Assembly: GCA_965112735.1 (NCBI GenBank)
Contig: OZ218960.1
Span: 3,224,001-3,288,000 of the forward strand
Length of the DNA stretch: 64,000 nucleotides
Reading direction: 5' to 3'
DNA from: Phaeosaccion multiseriatum
Lineage: Eukaryota > Ochrophyta, other classes
This document shows, in pieces, positions 31,347 to 42,707 of this stretch; the stretch's first letter is position 1; each line of letters opens with the position of its first letter. The translations under genes were made by a program, and so were the position numbers. The notes under the pieces are model-generated. The model was not told where the DNA came from, made no database searches, and saw only the letters and a program-made list of their open reading frames with translations.

Positions 31347-34178
31347 ATGCTCTTCGTAGGGCAGCAGGAAGGAGGCCTGCTGCTTGTACTGTTGACAATC
31401 CTCCAAGGCGGCAACGCCTTTGTTGCGACCTCCAACATGGTGCCACCCTCTCTGCAGCGGGTGGCTCGAGGGGTCGTGTCGGTATCGGAGGCAGCTGGCA
31501 GGCCAACGTGCCGCAGAAGAAGGCTTCCATCGTCAACGTCGGGACAAGGAGGACCGACTCGATTCTCACACTTGTCGCTCTCATCATTATCGCTATCGGC
31601 ACCAGCTGCCCTGCCTCACCAACGTTGTACTGCTGAGCAGGGGAGGATTTCACAGCCACGCCACTCACATCACCGAATAGGGAGGGCTGGGAGGACGGCT
31701 GCGCGCTCCTCCGGGAGTGGGATGGGTGAGGAATCAGGCGGGGGGGCGTCCTCCGTGCCCGCAGAAGGCGGACTGCTGCCTCTCTCAGGTGCGTGGTGGC
31801 AAGCTGTGAGCTCAGTGCGTTGCGAGCCTTCTGCTGTGGTCACAGGGTCGATGCTGCATGACCACAATGTTGTGCTTAAGGCTCTCGCTTACACTGAAGT
31901 CCGCTGCTCCTCTTTCCCGCCCGTCTATACTTCTTCATTGTGCCACCACTACTGTATCACCAACTCCTGTATCTGCAGGCCAGGATGTGCTGCTCATCGA
32001 TGGCTCGCACTTGATCTTTCGCTCGTTCTACGCCATGCCTCCCCTCACCAGCAGGACCAAGGCAGTGCCCGTCTCTGCCGTCGTAGGCTTCTGCAATACG
32101 ATCAACAAGGTCTGTTGGGTAATGGAAGTTCCTTTCCTGTTGCCTGCCCCACTCAACCACCGAGCCGAAAGATCTGCCGCAGGAAAGCCGCTGAGGTAGA
32201 GCCTCGACCTCCCTCACTCACTCACGTGTGTTGCTTGCTGTGTGAATGACGCAGGTCCTGCTCAAGCCTGTCGTGGACCTCCGAAAGAGTATCGCCAAGG
32301 GGGAGAGCGAGGTGAGCAAAGGTGGAACGCCGTAGACTGCCACCCGACCGACGCTGGTGGACAGGGGCAACGGAAAGCACGATCGACCGGCGACTGGTGC
32401 TTGGAGTAACAGTTCCCGCCCCCCCTTTGCGTGCGTGTGTTGTGTCCATCCCAGGAGGGCCCTGGGGTGCTGGCGGTGATGGTGTTCGACTCGGGGCTGG
32501 GGCCATCCTTCCGCAAGACGCTGTACCCGGGCTACAAGGCCAACCGCACCTCCCCGCCGCCGGAGATACGCGGGCAGTTCGACATTGCTAAGCTCGCGTG
32601 CGAAGCGTAAGTGTGCGGCAGTGTGTACACTGGTGTGTGTCTACACCGTGCCGGTACTTGTAGACCACCATGCCGTTGAGCCCTTTCCATCTGAGTGTCT
32701 GAGTGTCTGTCTGCCGGGCTACCTGCTCCCTCACCCCTCCCGCGCTGCCCTACTCTTCACTTCCTCCCTCCGGACTGCGGCGGCCACACGTGCAGCTATG
32801 GCCTTCCTTGCGTCGCTGCCACCAAGGTGGGGTCCGCGTCATGTTACGGGAGAAGCAAAGCAGGCTTTCCTTCCACGCACCACACACCCACCCCGTTCTT
32901 GCCCTGTAGAGTAGTGCGATTCAAGGCCTCGATGTAGTCATCTCGATCTCGCCCCCCCCCCCCCCACCCCTTCCCCTTTCTTCCTCTCTGGTTAGCCCGA
33001 TGCCATGTTCTTTGCTTTTGCGTGCGTGCGTGTAAGCGTATACTGTCTACTGAGGCAGTGAAGCTCTTTTTGCGACGGTCGGTCGGTCTTGCGTTGCCTC
33101 TCGCCTCCCTCTCCCCCTCTAACGGGCTCGCTCACTCCCTCACTATCTTACTCACTCACCTCACTGACTCCTTCCCTCCCTCCCTCCCTCCCTCCCAGGA
33201 CTTCGAAGCCGATGACGTGATCGCCACTCTGACGGCCTCTGCTCTGGCACAGGGAGCAGGCAAGGTGCTCATCATGTCCAGCGACAAGGACTTTGCGCAA
33301 CTCGTGACGGACGATGTCAACCTTGTCGATGCCAAGTTCGGTACGGAAGGAGGGGAGGAGGGAGGGGAGGGGGGAGGGAAGAAGGAGCGAGGGAAGAAGG
33401 AGCGAGGGGCGGCTCATGGAGGCTGAGCGACACCTTTCATCTCCCTCCCGCACAACCATCCACTGCCATAACACCTCCCTCCCGCATTACCATCCACTGC
33501 CATTGAGGATGTATTCAGCGGTCGCCTCTGCTCTGTCCGAGGCCCTCGTGCGGTGATTGAGTTCGACTCGCCCCTGCAGAAGGCAGGAGAGGGCTCTTTC
33601 TTTCTCTCTCTCACTCTCCATTGTCGCGAAAGGGCCGTTCCTGTACCCACTTGTTCTTGATTGCCCACAGGCAATACAATACCTCACTTTGCTTTGTGTT
33701 GGTTATCTGTGTCTGTGTCTGTCTCTCCTTGACTGTCTATTTCTGTACCTCTTATGGCTGCCGATGTATGGCTGTGTGTGCCTCGTAGGCAACGCCATCG
33801 GTCCCGAGGAGGTGATGGAGAAGTGGGGTGTGCAGCCCAATCAGATGAACGACCTCATGGCCATGATGGGGGACGCAGCCGACAACATCCCCGGCGTGCC
33901 CGGTAAGGAGTAAGTCAGTGAGGGTACAGGGGCGGGCGTGCGGCCGTGCGGCCGTGCGACATTCTTACGCTGAAGGGGTGCTCTAGAGATGAGCGAGCGC
34001 CATGTGCAGAGCCCTCATGTGCTGAGCCCGCCCCCTCATACCAACGCCACCACACCACCCTCCCCACCTCCCGTCCGGGCTGTTGTTTGCGTAGGCGTAG
34101 GGAAGGGGAGGGGCGCCACGCTCCTGTCTACTTACCCCTCTCTTGAGGCCATCTTAGCCACCGCAACACGAGACAACG

Positions 34179-34213
<35 letters not shown>

Positions 34214-35105
34214 CCAGGCGGGGAGACAGAGGGCGAGCAGCAGCAGCAGCAGTCCCTGCCCCCGATGAAGAAGAGCAAAATGCGGCAGACCCTCGCCGCC
34301 CCTGAGACTCAGGTATCCATGACGTGAGAGAGTCATGTACGGTCTCTTCTTCCTCCCTCCGAGTGTCCCCCTCGACATGTGCATGGACCTGTTGCCTGCC
34401 CTCCCCTTCCAACACTCTGTGTGCTGTGGCCGTCGACCCCCGCAGGCTCTAGCCCGACTGTCCAAAGAACTTCTCACCCTGAGGGAAGATGTGCAGGTGT
34501 GTGTGTGTATGCAGGCGCATGGCTGTGGAGCGCTTTTACCCCTTGTTGGCGCAGCTTATGGACCTGACCCTGATCCCGACCGTCCGCCTCTCTCTCGCCC
34601 TCTCTGTCCCCACTTCTCGCAGCTCGACTTCAGCCTCACGGAGATGGATGCGTACGAGGTGAGTGCGTGGGTGCGTGAGTGTGTGAGCGCGTGAGTGGGA
34701 GTACTCCCGAACCGGCTTGACCAGGACTGATACCATGGCACCGTTGACGCCTTTGACGAGGAGGAAGCACTTGTTTGCTCCGCCCGCTTGCTTTCCACCA
34801 ACCCGAACTGCTTCGTGGCTCAAAGTATATGAGCTTAGAGCTTGCATGGCATTGCCTCCCCCCGCTGCGTGCCCTCCGATCGCCCCTTCTGAATTCTGAC
34901 TCGGAGCCGCCTCCCATCCTCACAAGCTCGGACTGCCATCCCTGGGTTGCGTGTGCGTGTGATGTGATGTGTGACGTGCTCGTGTGCCGTGCTTGCTGCT
35001 GCTCAACAGGTGCCGGACGGGGCTGCTCTCTCCGCCTTCTTCGCAGACTACGGGCTCGACGAGCTGGACAGGAGGACGAGGCAGATCCTTCGGGTGCTGC
35101 AGTAG
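31347..35105 (+). CDS. Plastid-targeted 5'-3' exonuclease (PolI N-terminal domain type), gene B
   Basis: Eleven exons in frame: 31347-31788, 31979-32109, 32255-32311, 32455-32606, 32796-32826, 33199-33340, 33789-33902, 34095-34312, 34446-34496, 34623-34658, 35010-35105; 489 residues. The N-terminus LLLVLLTILQGGNAFVATS is a signal peptide with Phe right after the probable cleavage site, then an Arg/Ser-rich transit region: a complex-plastid presequence. Catalytic residues are present: VLLIDGSHL (D155), VMVFDSG, FRKTLYPGYKANR, FEADD (E274, D276, D277), SSDKD (D300, D302), GDAADN (D347, D350), and an H3TH segment. There is no polymerase domain, as in the standalone organellar 5'-3' exonucleases of plants. 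Expected role: 5' flap or RNA-primer removal in plastid DNA replication or repair. A polySer/polyGln insert lies in the exon at 34095-34312. Confidence 0.88.
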
Positions 35106-35396
35106 GGGACTGCTAGGCGACAAAGGCTCGTCTGTCTCGGTGCTAAGACGCGAGGGGCCTGGCGGGATGGAAGGAGTCATCTTCATCCCTCCCCTGCCGG
35201 AAGGGCGGACCCATCTCGGAGCTTGGGAGTCTCGCGGCTCGAGGGTCATACGCATAAGCGCAGATGAGGGAGGGGCGGGGCTTGGAGGGGTTGCTAAAAG
35301 TAGTCTCCTCCGTCCGTGTGATAAAGGCACATATAGTTGTCTTGGTGCGTTCGCCAAGAGTACCAAGGTGGTACGGAATTTGTGTAAGTTTGGGCG
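35106..35396. other. 3' flank of exonuclease gene B
   Basis: No gene seen between the stop codon and the element with terminal inverted repeats. Confidence 0.5.
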
Positions 35397-35991
35397 ACGT
35401 TCAGCGCTTACCTACAAGGGATACCCTCCCACACCTTGACCCTCCCCTCGCCATCCCCCTCCCCTCTTCTCCCCATCCTCTTAATCGTGCCACTCCCGCC
35501 TCCTCACCTTCCTCCTTCCAGACTACAACCTCCTCGCACGTCATCCCTCTCTCTCATCCTACTGCCCTCCTCACCACTCGCTACCCACCACCCAATACTC
35601 TCCTTCCACCTCTTTCCATCGACCTTTCCCACTTCCTCCCTCCCACTCCGCATTGCCTCCCACCACACACACACGTGTCCATAGTCCGCACTCACCTCAA
35701 GGGCACGAATACCGAGTCCGTAAGCTCTCTATAGCCCTGCACAGAGCAGAGGTAGCCCCCGCCATGTCGACAGCAAAGCCCTTTTCTATGCCCGTCGCAC
35801 CCTTCGTCAACACATCTCTTGTAGCCCACATGATCACCAACAGCCAAACACTGGCCCTACTCTCCTATGGCTCCGTTGTAGTCTGGAAGGAGGGAGGTGA
35901 GGAGGCGGGAGTGGCACGATTGAGAGGATGGGGAGAAGAGGGGAGGGGGATGGCGAGGGGAGGGTATCCCTTGTAGGTAAGCGCTGAACGT
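35397..35991. mobile_element. 595-bp element with long terminal inverted repeats (MITE- or foldback-like)
   Basis: Left end 35397-35529 and right end 35875-35991 are near-perfect reverse complements beginning ACGTTCAGCGCTTACCTACA. The left arm has a 16-base insertion relative to the right. The 345-base interior has no credible coding frame. No clear target-site duplication is visible at the ends, so it may be a non-autonomous DNA element or a local inverted duplication. Part of the left arm and interior (35430-35690) recurs inverted at 6600-6850. Confidence 0.6.
35430..35690 (+). repeat. Dispersed repeat, inverted relative to 6600-6850
   Basis: See 6600-6850. It overlaps the left arm and interior of the terminal-inverted-repeat element, which suggests that the spacer copy is a relic of the same element family. 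Confidence 0.85.
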
Positions 35992-37144
35992 GTATGGGAG
36001 GAGGACTGCCTGACGTTAGACCTCTCCGTGCCGAAGGACTCGGTCCGCGCGTCCTCCGCTTCGGGCGCCAAGGTCGAGAAAGAGACTGGAAAAAGCGCAG
36101 CAATAAAGACGGAATGGAAAATACAGCAGGGCCGGGATAAGAAGGAGAGAAGGGAGGCCTGGTCCACAAAAAGTCTACTCATCCACACCGCTGGCTCAGA
36201 GAGAAGCCGGGCTCCAGGGAGACAGGCGCTGACCCGATCCAGCAGTAGCAAGCCGAAGCGAAAATTTCCCTCCCCCCCCCCCCCTGGGAAGACTTGAAGG
36301 CCTCAGCTTTTCCCAGAGGCCTTCTGCAGCAGTGAACCGCCTCCCCCTCGACAGACTTGCTCCCCATTCGCTGCAGACGTTGAGAGGGAGAGATGCAAAG
36401 ACGAGAGGTCAGGCATTTGGCCAGTGGTGGTGTAGCGTAGGAGCGGCTGCCCGAGCAGCGTGTTTAGGAAACTTCGAAGAGCAATAAGCGGGAAATAGGC
36501 TCTGCGAAAATCAAGGCTCGGCTCCGTGTGACCGAATGGTGCGTAAGCGGCTTGGATGACATCTGCGCAAGAGGGCGGGGGAGAATCAGCTCACCCGCTA
36601 ATTGTGTGAGTCGAGGAGGGCTGGTGGAGCCAAAACTGGCATATACCAGCGAGTTGGGCGGGTGAGGCAAAACAGGGGCTTTTCTTGGAACATGAATACT
36701 CAATCGGCTTCTTGTCAATGTGTAGCGTGAACGGGAAGCTTCTCTTCTACTCTCCAATAACCCCTTCATTCCCCCCCCTCCTCGTCTCTTCCTCCAGCCA
36801 TTGGCCACAAGCAAATCCGGCCCACGAGTTTCATTCTCTGTTTCGGAGGGAGGACCACAAGGAGCAATTCGACAGTCTGACAAGATGAGCGGACAGCAAC
36901 AGCGGAACGAGCCTGGAGGAGGGGCCCATAGCACTCGTAAGTCCGGTGCTGCTTTCTGTCTCCGCCCCTTAACCTATTTGCTGTGGTGAGCTTGCTTCCC
37001 TTGCTCTAGAAAGGCTCGAAGTTATCCAACAATAAGGAATCGCTCCACTCATCCTTCTCCCTCTCCTGATCTCGCTTGACGTGTCCTTCGTGTACTGGTC
37101 CACCGCCGCTGGGTTTGCATCGGCTCTTAAGCCGCTGACCTTAG
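35992..37144. other. Non-coding or unresolved region before the ankyrin gene
   Basis: No gene supported. Bases 36265-36365 resemble 7428-7520 in inverted orientation. An ATG at 36885 with a donor at 36937 could be a first exon of the ankyrin gene if spliced to an AG near 37197, but this is weak. Confidence 0.4.
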
Positions 37145-38335
37145 CGAGCTGCTGATACAGCTGTGCCAAGGTAACGCCTGGCAGGGTAACAGTATCGAAG
37201 CTCTACAGCTGGAGAAGATGCGCGCCCTCGTTGAAGCAGGGGCAGGAGCAGATGCGCTCTATTGGGCGTGCGAGAGGGAGCAGATATGGCTGGCTGCCAG
37301 CCTTCTTGAGTGTGGAGCTCAGGTGGACAGCAGCCCTTCCGCCGGCCAAACCCCTCTCCTCGGCGCGGTGAAAGCCGGTCATCTGGAAGTCGCGAGGCTC
37401 TTGCTGCTATGGAGGGCGGACCTGACCATCCCAGACGGAGTGCGGCACAACTCGCCTTTGGCGTGGGCGCTTGAGAGGGGCGATACCGACATGGTGCACC
37501 TCCTTCTCCACAGCAAGGCGCACCCATCGCAGGGGTCCAGCGTGGTGCTGAGCCACCTTTGCTTCGGCGGGAAGCTCTCCGCCCTCCACTGGGCGGCGAG
37601 TGACGACGAGCGCCTGCCCTGGACGTCCATGCTGCTCGAAGAGGGGGCTGACCTGGAGCAGCGGAGCGCAGGCGAGGGACACACGCCTTTGCTCAGAGCG
37701 GTGCGGCACGATGCCAGGCAAACGGTCCACGTGCTGCTGTGCAGGGGGGCGGACATGTTCGCCAAGGACACGAGTGGGAGCAACAGCTTGAGCACGGCTA
37801 TCCAGATGGGTCATCGAGACATAGAAGGAATGCTGCGAGGTGCGTACGTGGTATGGTAGATCAACCACTGCCTGATGAATAGAGTCAAAACGAAGGGCTA
37901 CTCTGGATCGAGTCCGGCTGGCGGCCTGCCTCGCCCACTGCTCCGCATTGCTCTGCGCCTGCACTATAACCAGCCCCGCTCTGCTGCTAAACTGTCAACC
38001 ACCACCGACTGTTCATCCTCTCTCTCGCTCTCCGGTCCTGGGCCTTCTCGCGGGTTGGCAGTCTTTACAGAGCGGAGGCAGGTACCGCGGCCCTCCTCGC
38101 TGCTTCGGAGTCGGGAGGCCACAGCGGCAACGGCGACTCTGAGTCCAATGACACCCGGCCCTTCACATGATGGCCCTCCCACCGTGGGGGCAGGCGGCCC
38201 GCCGGTCAGCTCCACCCCCCCTCCTGTCTTGAAAAAGCTCACTGGCGGGCTACAACAACCGGTGCAAACGTTTCAGGCTCGAAGGTCATCCTCTCGCACA
38301 CCACCACCTGAAACCGCAGCAGCGTCACCAGCAGT

Positions 38336-38370
<35 letters not shown>

Positions 38371-39896
38371 TAGCAAGGGCAACAGCAGCAGCAGTGGCAG
38401 CGGCGGTAGGGGCGGTGGTGCTGCCAACACGAGCACCAACCCCAACCCCAACCCCAAGCACGACCCCAGCACCACCACAACTCGGTGATGCAGCAGAGCC
38501 CTTACGGGTTGCTGGGGGCCCGCCCGCGGGTAACGCCCCGCCTCTGGGGTGTGATGCATACGCTGCAGACTGCTCTTCGCCCACGAGTAGAGCCGCAATG
38601 GCGGCCGTTCGAGGCGGCGAAGAGGCGGCGGCGACTGCCCGGAGTAACGCCGCCCAATTGGCGAAGAGCGTCGCGACACAACGGTCCCGCTCGCCCTCCA
38701 GCGCTTCCATGGAGTCAGATCGCTCCCCTCGCCCCAGCCACCCCCCCCCTCCGCCTTCTTCTTCACCCTCAACGGTCGTTTCGCGGCCACGAGCACCACC
38801 CGGCCCGCTTCCACCACCACCTTCGCGCCCGTGGTGGGCGAGTGCGATCTCCACGCCATTTGTGAAGCTCGGGGCGGTGGCGCGTTCTGCCTGCAGCTCC
38901 TCCTTCTGCTCCTCTTCGACGCGCAGCACACCGTCGTTTTTGGACGATGCGGACTTACTCAGAGAAGCGGAGGCGTCCGTGCAGAAGGCAGCTTTGGCCT
39001 GCCAAGAGGCGAGACAGACTCAACAGATGGAGCTTCCGACGCTGCGTGTCGCAGAGGAGGCCAAGCGATCATCAGAGGCGTCAGGCTCTTCGCCCTCTGC
39101 AGTGCCTGGTGTCGGGCTCAGAGGGAGTACTCCTTTTCATCATCCTCCTCCTCATCCTCGGCGGCCTTCCTTGCGCCTTGGCGGAGGGCGAGAGATGTGC
39201 ATTCACACCGCCACTCCCCCGCGCCCCTCCGCGCGTCGACCACAAGTAGCTCGGTCGCTCTCGGCTGGGGCGGAGAGGATGGCTGAGCAGGATCTTGGCT
39301 ATGAAGACGAGCAGGAGCTGCAGCAGGAGCTGCAGCAGGAGCCGTCGTTCGCTTTCGTCTTCTGTCCCAGCTCATCCTCCGACGACCACTCCACCTCACC
39401 CGGGCGGACCCGCGGTCGCGTCTCTCCCTACCAAGAAGGCCATCACCAAGACGCAAACAGTAATAACAGCGAAACGCCTGGGCAGGGAATGCGAAGGGGC
39501 AGTGGGGGAGAGATTGAACAGCTCCAGGAAGGAGTGATGCCAAGCAGCGCCACTGGCCTCAAGGTTGGCATTCCGCCGTCGTTCTCTGAGTCGCCTCCAT
39601 GCCGTGACTTCCCGGGCTCCGAGTCGGCCGCTCCACTCCCACCGAGGACAGGAGCTGCCCACACTGCTGCTACTGCTGATGCTGCTACATCACCACCAAC
39701 CGCTGCTGCTGCTGCAGGAGCGGCACCCCTGTCGGTCGGTGTCTGGGAGGAGGAGAACGTGGGGCAGGAGGGGCAGCAGCAAGCCCCGCCTTCATACCTC
39801 CCTTCACGGGGTCGGAGCGAGCGAGGCAGGCCCAAGGGGGGAAAGAGACATGACGGAAAGCCCTCCGGGCCTGGCTCTGCTCGACCCGGCCCCTGA
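37145..39896 (+). CDS. Ankyrin-repeat protein with long Ser/Pro/Ala-rich C-terminal region
   Basis: Exon 37145-37839 encodes about six or seven ankyrin repeats. Typical units are HLEVARLLLLWRADLTIPD, HNSPLAWALERGDTDMVHLL and HTPLLRAVRHDARQTVHVLL. Splicing in phase from the donor at 37840 to an acceptor at 38061 joins exon 38062-39896, which encodes about 611 residues of low complexity (polyAla from CAG repeats at 38331-38370, Ser/Pro tracts, Gln/Glu near 39310). The first in-frame ATG is 37218; an upstream first exon is possible (see 35992-37144). Ankyrin repeats bind partner proteins; no catalytic domain is seen. The C-terminal exon rests on an open frame and correct phase, not on homology. 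Confidence 0.6.
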
Positions 39897-41195
39897 CTCC
39901 TATGTGGAAGGGCGAGAGGGAGGCCCTGCTTCCATTGGACGTCGAGGTTGTAGTCGGGATCAAGAAGAGTGCTGTCGGGCACCGCATAGGGCCTAAAACT
40001 GCAGCGGTCGGAGTGGGCAGGGGTTGGTGGAGTGAGTAGTCGTTAAGTGAGGAGATGTGGGCAAGCACATATGGCGCGGTAGCCGCTCTCTCAGTTGTAT
40101 GCCCAGGTGGCGCTTCGAGCAATGGCCAAGTCCTACTTGGCGGCATGAAGAGTCTGGCTGAGTGATGCAAGCGGCACACACGGCTCGCTCATCATCAATA
40201 TTGAATTAGTGCCTCTCTTTGGGTACGTGACACCCCCTGGTGCAACACCTCGGGCGGCCTTCCATCGGTGCACTCAAACAGTACACTCCTGCTTCCCTCC
40301 AGTCCATCCTCAATTTACGGTGCGGCTCCTTGGCCTCAACCGTACATCGCGGCGCCCACGCCTAGCCTCTTCTGTAGCAGGGACGGCGCAAAGTGGTCCA
40401 AGGCTGCGTCTAACATCCTCTTGTGATGTACCATATGCCTCTACCTGCTCCAGGCTCTTTACCTGCCCCTCTTCTCTCTAGGCGCTTCACAGGTGCTCCG
40501 CAGCCCACAAATCTTGCCAGTGTCAGGCCTACCTCCCGCGCAGCATAAAACATCTTCGCCCAGACCCCCTCCCCGACAACTCACGGCAGGGGCATGGGGC
40601 AGCTTGGGCGTCAGAGGGGCGCACTCGACTGAGAGACTATGCATGCATGCTGACTCTGACTCTGACTCAGGCGTCGAAGAGCGGGAGAGAAGAAGCAGAC
40701 CTTCGCTTCGCTCGCCTCCGATACGGGACGTGCTCGCCCCCTGCCGCACGTCGTGGAGCTTGCGTGGCTTGCCTTAGCTCTGCTCTCCTCTCGGTGCCTC
40801 TCTCTTTGGCCCGTGCGAGTGCGCTGCGAGGAGTGACATGCAAGTCCTTTTGCAAGCTTTCTGGGTGCTCTCTCTCCCTCTCTCTCTCTATCGTTCAAAC
40901 CCGACGGAGTCAGGTCGGCCCACCGGAAGGAATGCGCTCCTTCCCCAGCCGTCCAGTGCCCTCTCTACAAGAGGCGCCCTTCAGTTCTGCCCTCCTTTCG
41001 TGTCGGCGCAGAAGAAAACCCTCCGCTCGCAGCTCCCAGTGCCAATGGTGAGAGAAGGGGCTGACGCGGGATGCGTCGAGCAGAGAATGGAATGAATGGG
41101 CCCCTGTGGGTCTTGTGCCCCTCTCTGGAACTGACCACCATTGGGAATACCATCTACCTCGCCTCCCCGGCTCGACCCCGCAATCTCACAAATCG
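39897..41195. other. Intergenic region
   Basis: No gene supported in 1.3 kb. Several open frames exist on both strands, but none has a recognisable domain, consistent splice structure or plausible start context. Confidence 0.5.
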
Positions 41196-42443
41196 TCACT
41201 TGGGGAGCCTCTTGGCTGCCCAAAGCGTCTTGACCCCCAACGACAGCATGAGGGCCGAGAAGCCGTACTTCAGCCCCCGCTCGGAAACCTTGTCCGACAC
41301 CACCTTGCCCCCCACGAAGGCTCCCAGTGCGGTGCCTGCCGCCAGGGGAAGCACGATGGGTAGGGACAGACTGCCCCTGCCATAGTGGCTGCAGCAGCCG
41401 GCGAAGGCAGGGAGTATCATGGCTGCCAGTGACGTGGCCACCACCTCTCGGTGTGGCGTGTGCGGAGGGAGGGCGTAAGCCAAAACAGGCACCGTCAGGA
41501 CGCCCCCGCCCACCCCAAAGGCGCCGCTGATGGCCCCGCTCATGGCGCCGAGGGCGAGGTACACGGGCACGGACTCGCGCGGGCCCCCTCGGCCGAGAGG
41601 TCCCACTGTCTCTCCCTCACTCTTCATTCTGTCGTCAGCAGGGCGGGAGTAGGGACCAGCGCTGCTGCCGCCGCCACTGCTTGGCTCCTGCCGAGCTGCC
41701 GACATGCGGGCTGCATAGGCTACGAGCTGCTCCTTCAGCGGCAGGAGGGGCGCCACCACAAGCATCAGTACACCGAGCCCCATCTTGAGCCTCGCCTCGG
41801 GCACGTTGGCCACGGCCCTGGCCCCCAGCACGGAGGTCACCATGCCGGACGCCGCCATGGTGCCTGCTGCCGTAAGGTCCGGCTTGTGCCCGGCGGCGAA
41901 GTAGCCAGCGCTTCCGAGTAGGCCCGTGGCTGGGAGAAGGGCAAGGGATAAGAGGGGGAGGGGGGGGTCAGGGACGGGAACGCTTGCCCCCCCTCTGTTG
42001 CCTTTGCAACGAATTCCCCAGTGCTTGTTGTCGCAACACTCTCATCTTTCTCTCCCTATTCTACTCCCTCTCTCCCCTTTCTTAGCTTAAAACCCACCTC
42101 TGCTCCTCTTGTCCGCCCCACCCCCCCCTCCTCCTACAAACTTGCTTCGCTGCGCACACGCATCCTACTCTCAGGGTACCAGTAAGGACACTGCAGATAG
42201 TAGATGGTACGCTCTTCTTCCTCTACTTCTGTACTTCTTTTCCTTTTCTCTTCCCTTTCCGCTCCTTCCATAAACGTCCTTACCAAGCACCCCCCCGAGG
42301 GCGTTCGCGTGGGCCTGGTGCTGCGTCAGGGCGAGCAGGCTGGTCAGACTGGGGATGGCCACAAACCCACCACCCATACCGACGAGGCTACCACACAGCC
42401 CCGCGCCGCTGCCCACTCCGAAAGCAATCGCCGCCCTCTGCAT
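41196..42443 (-). CDS. TauE/SafE family permease
   Basis: Two exons in frame, 42443-42284 and 41929-41196, give 297 residues. Hydrophobic segments and paired glycine motifs of the TauE/SafE (sulfite exporter) family are clear: GAGLCGSLVGMGGGFVAIPS in the first half and GAISGAFGVGGGVLTVPVLA in the second, the expected internal duplication. A hydrophilic loop of about 50 residues separates the halves. The family moves sulfur-containing or other organic anions across membranes; substrate and membrane are unknown here. The ATG at 42443 follows an AG, so an upstream exon carrying a targeting sequence may exist. It is head-to-head with the signal peptide peptidase gene. Confidence 0.85.
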
Positions 42444-42707
42444 CTTGTTCAAGGCCGGCGTGCAGTCTCACAGCCCCTCTCTAGTTCTTACCGCGTTCAG
42501 GAAGACAAGCTTCGCAGTGGGTTGTGCTCAATTTCTTCTGCTGGTGGTGCTGCTGCTACTGTTGCTGGGGATAGAGGGGGGGTGAATTGAGGAAGGAACA
42601 AGAGAGTAAGTTCACGTGTTGTTCCGCAAGCCATCTGTGAGACCTCTCAACTGACTTATCGAGGCGGGACCTTTGGCAACGCACACAGAGCAGAGGAGCA
42701 CTCTCCC
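42444..42707. promoter_or_regulatory. Divergent intergenic region between TauE-like and signal peptide peptidase genes
   Basis: 264 bases between the two start codons, possibly including an upstream TauE exon. Shared promoter function is inferred from orientation only. Confidence 0.4.

Noticed and set aside
36028-36297. 89-codon frame next to the terminal-inverted-repeat element as a transposase remnant
   Set aside because: Sequence is basic and low in complexity with no catalytic motif.
40200-41100. Possible gene in the gap upstream of the TauE-like gene
   Set aside because: Several short frames on both strands but no domain, no phase-consistent exon chain and no targeting signal.
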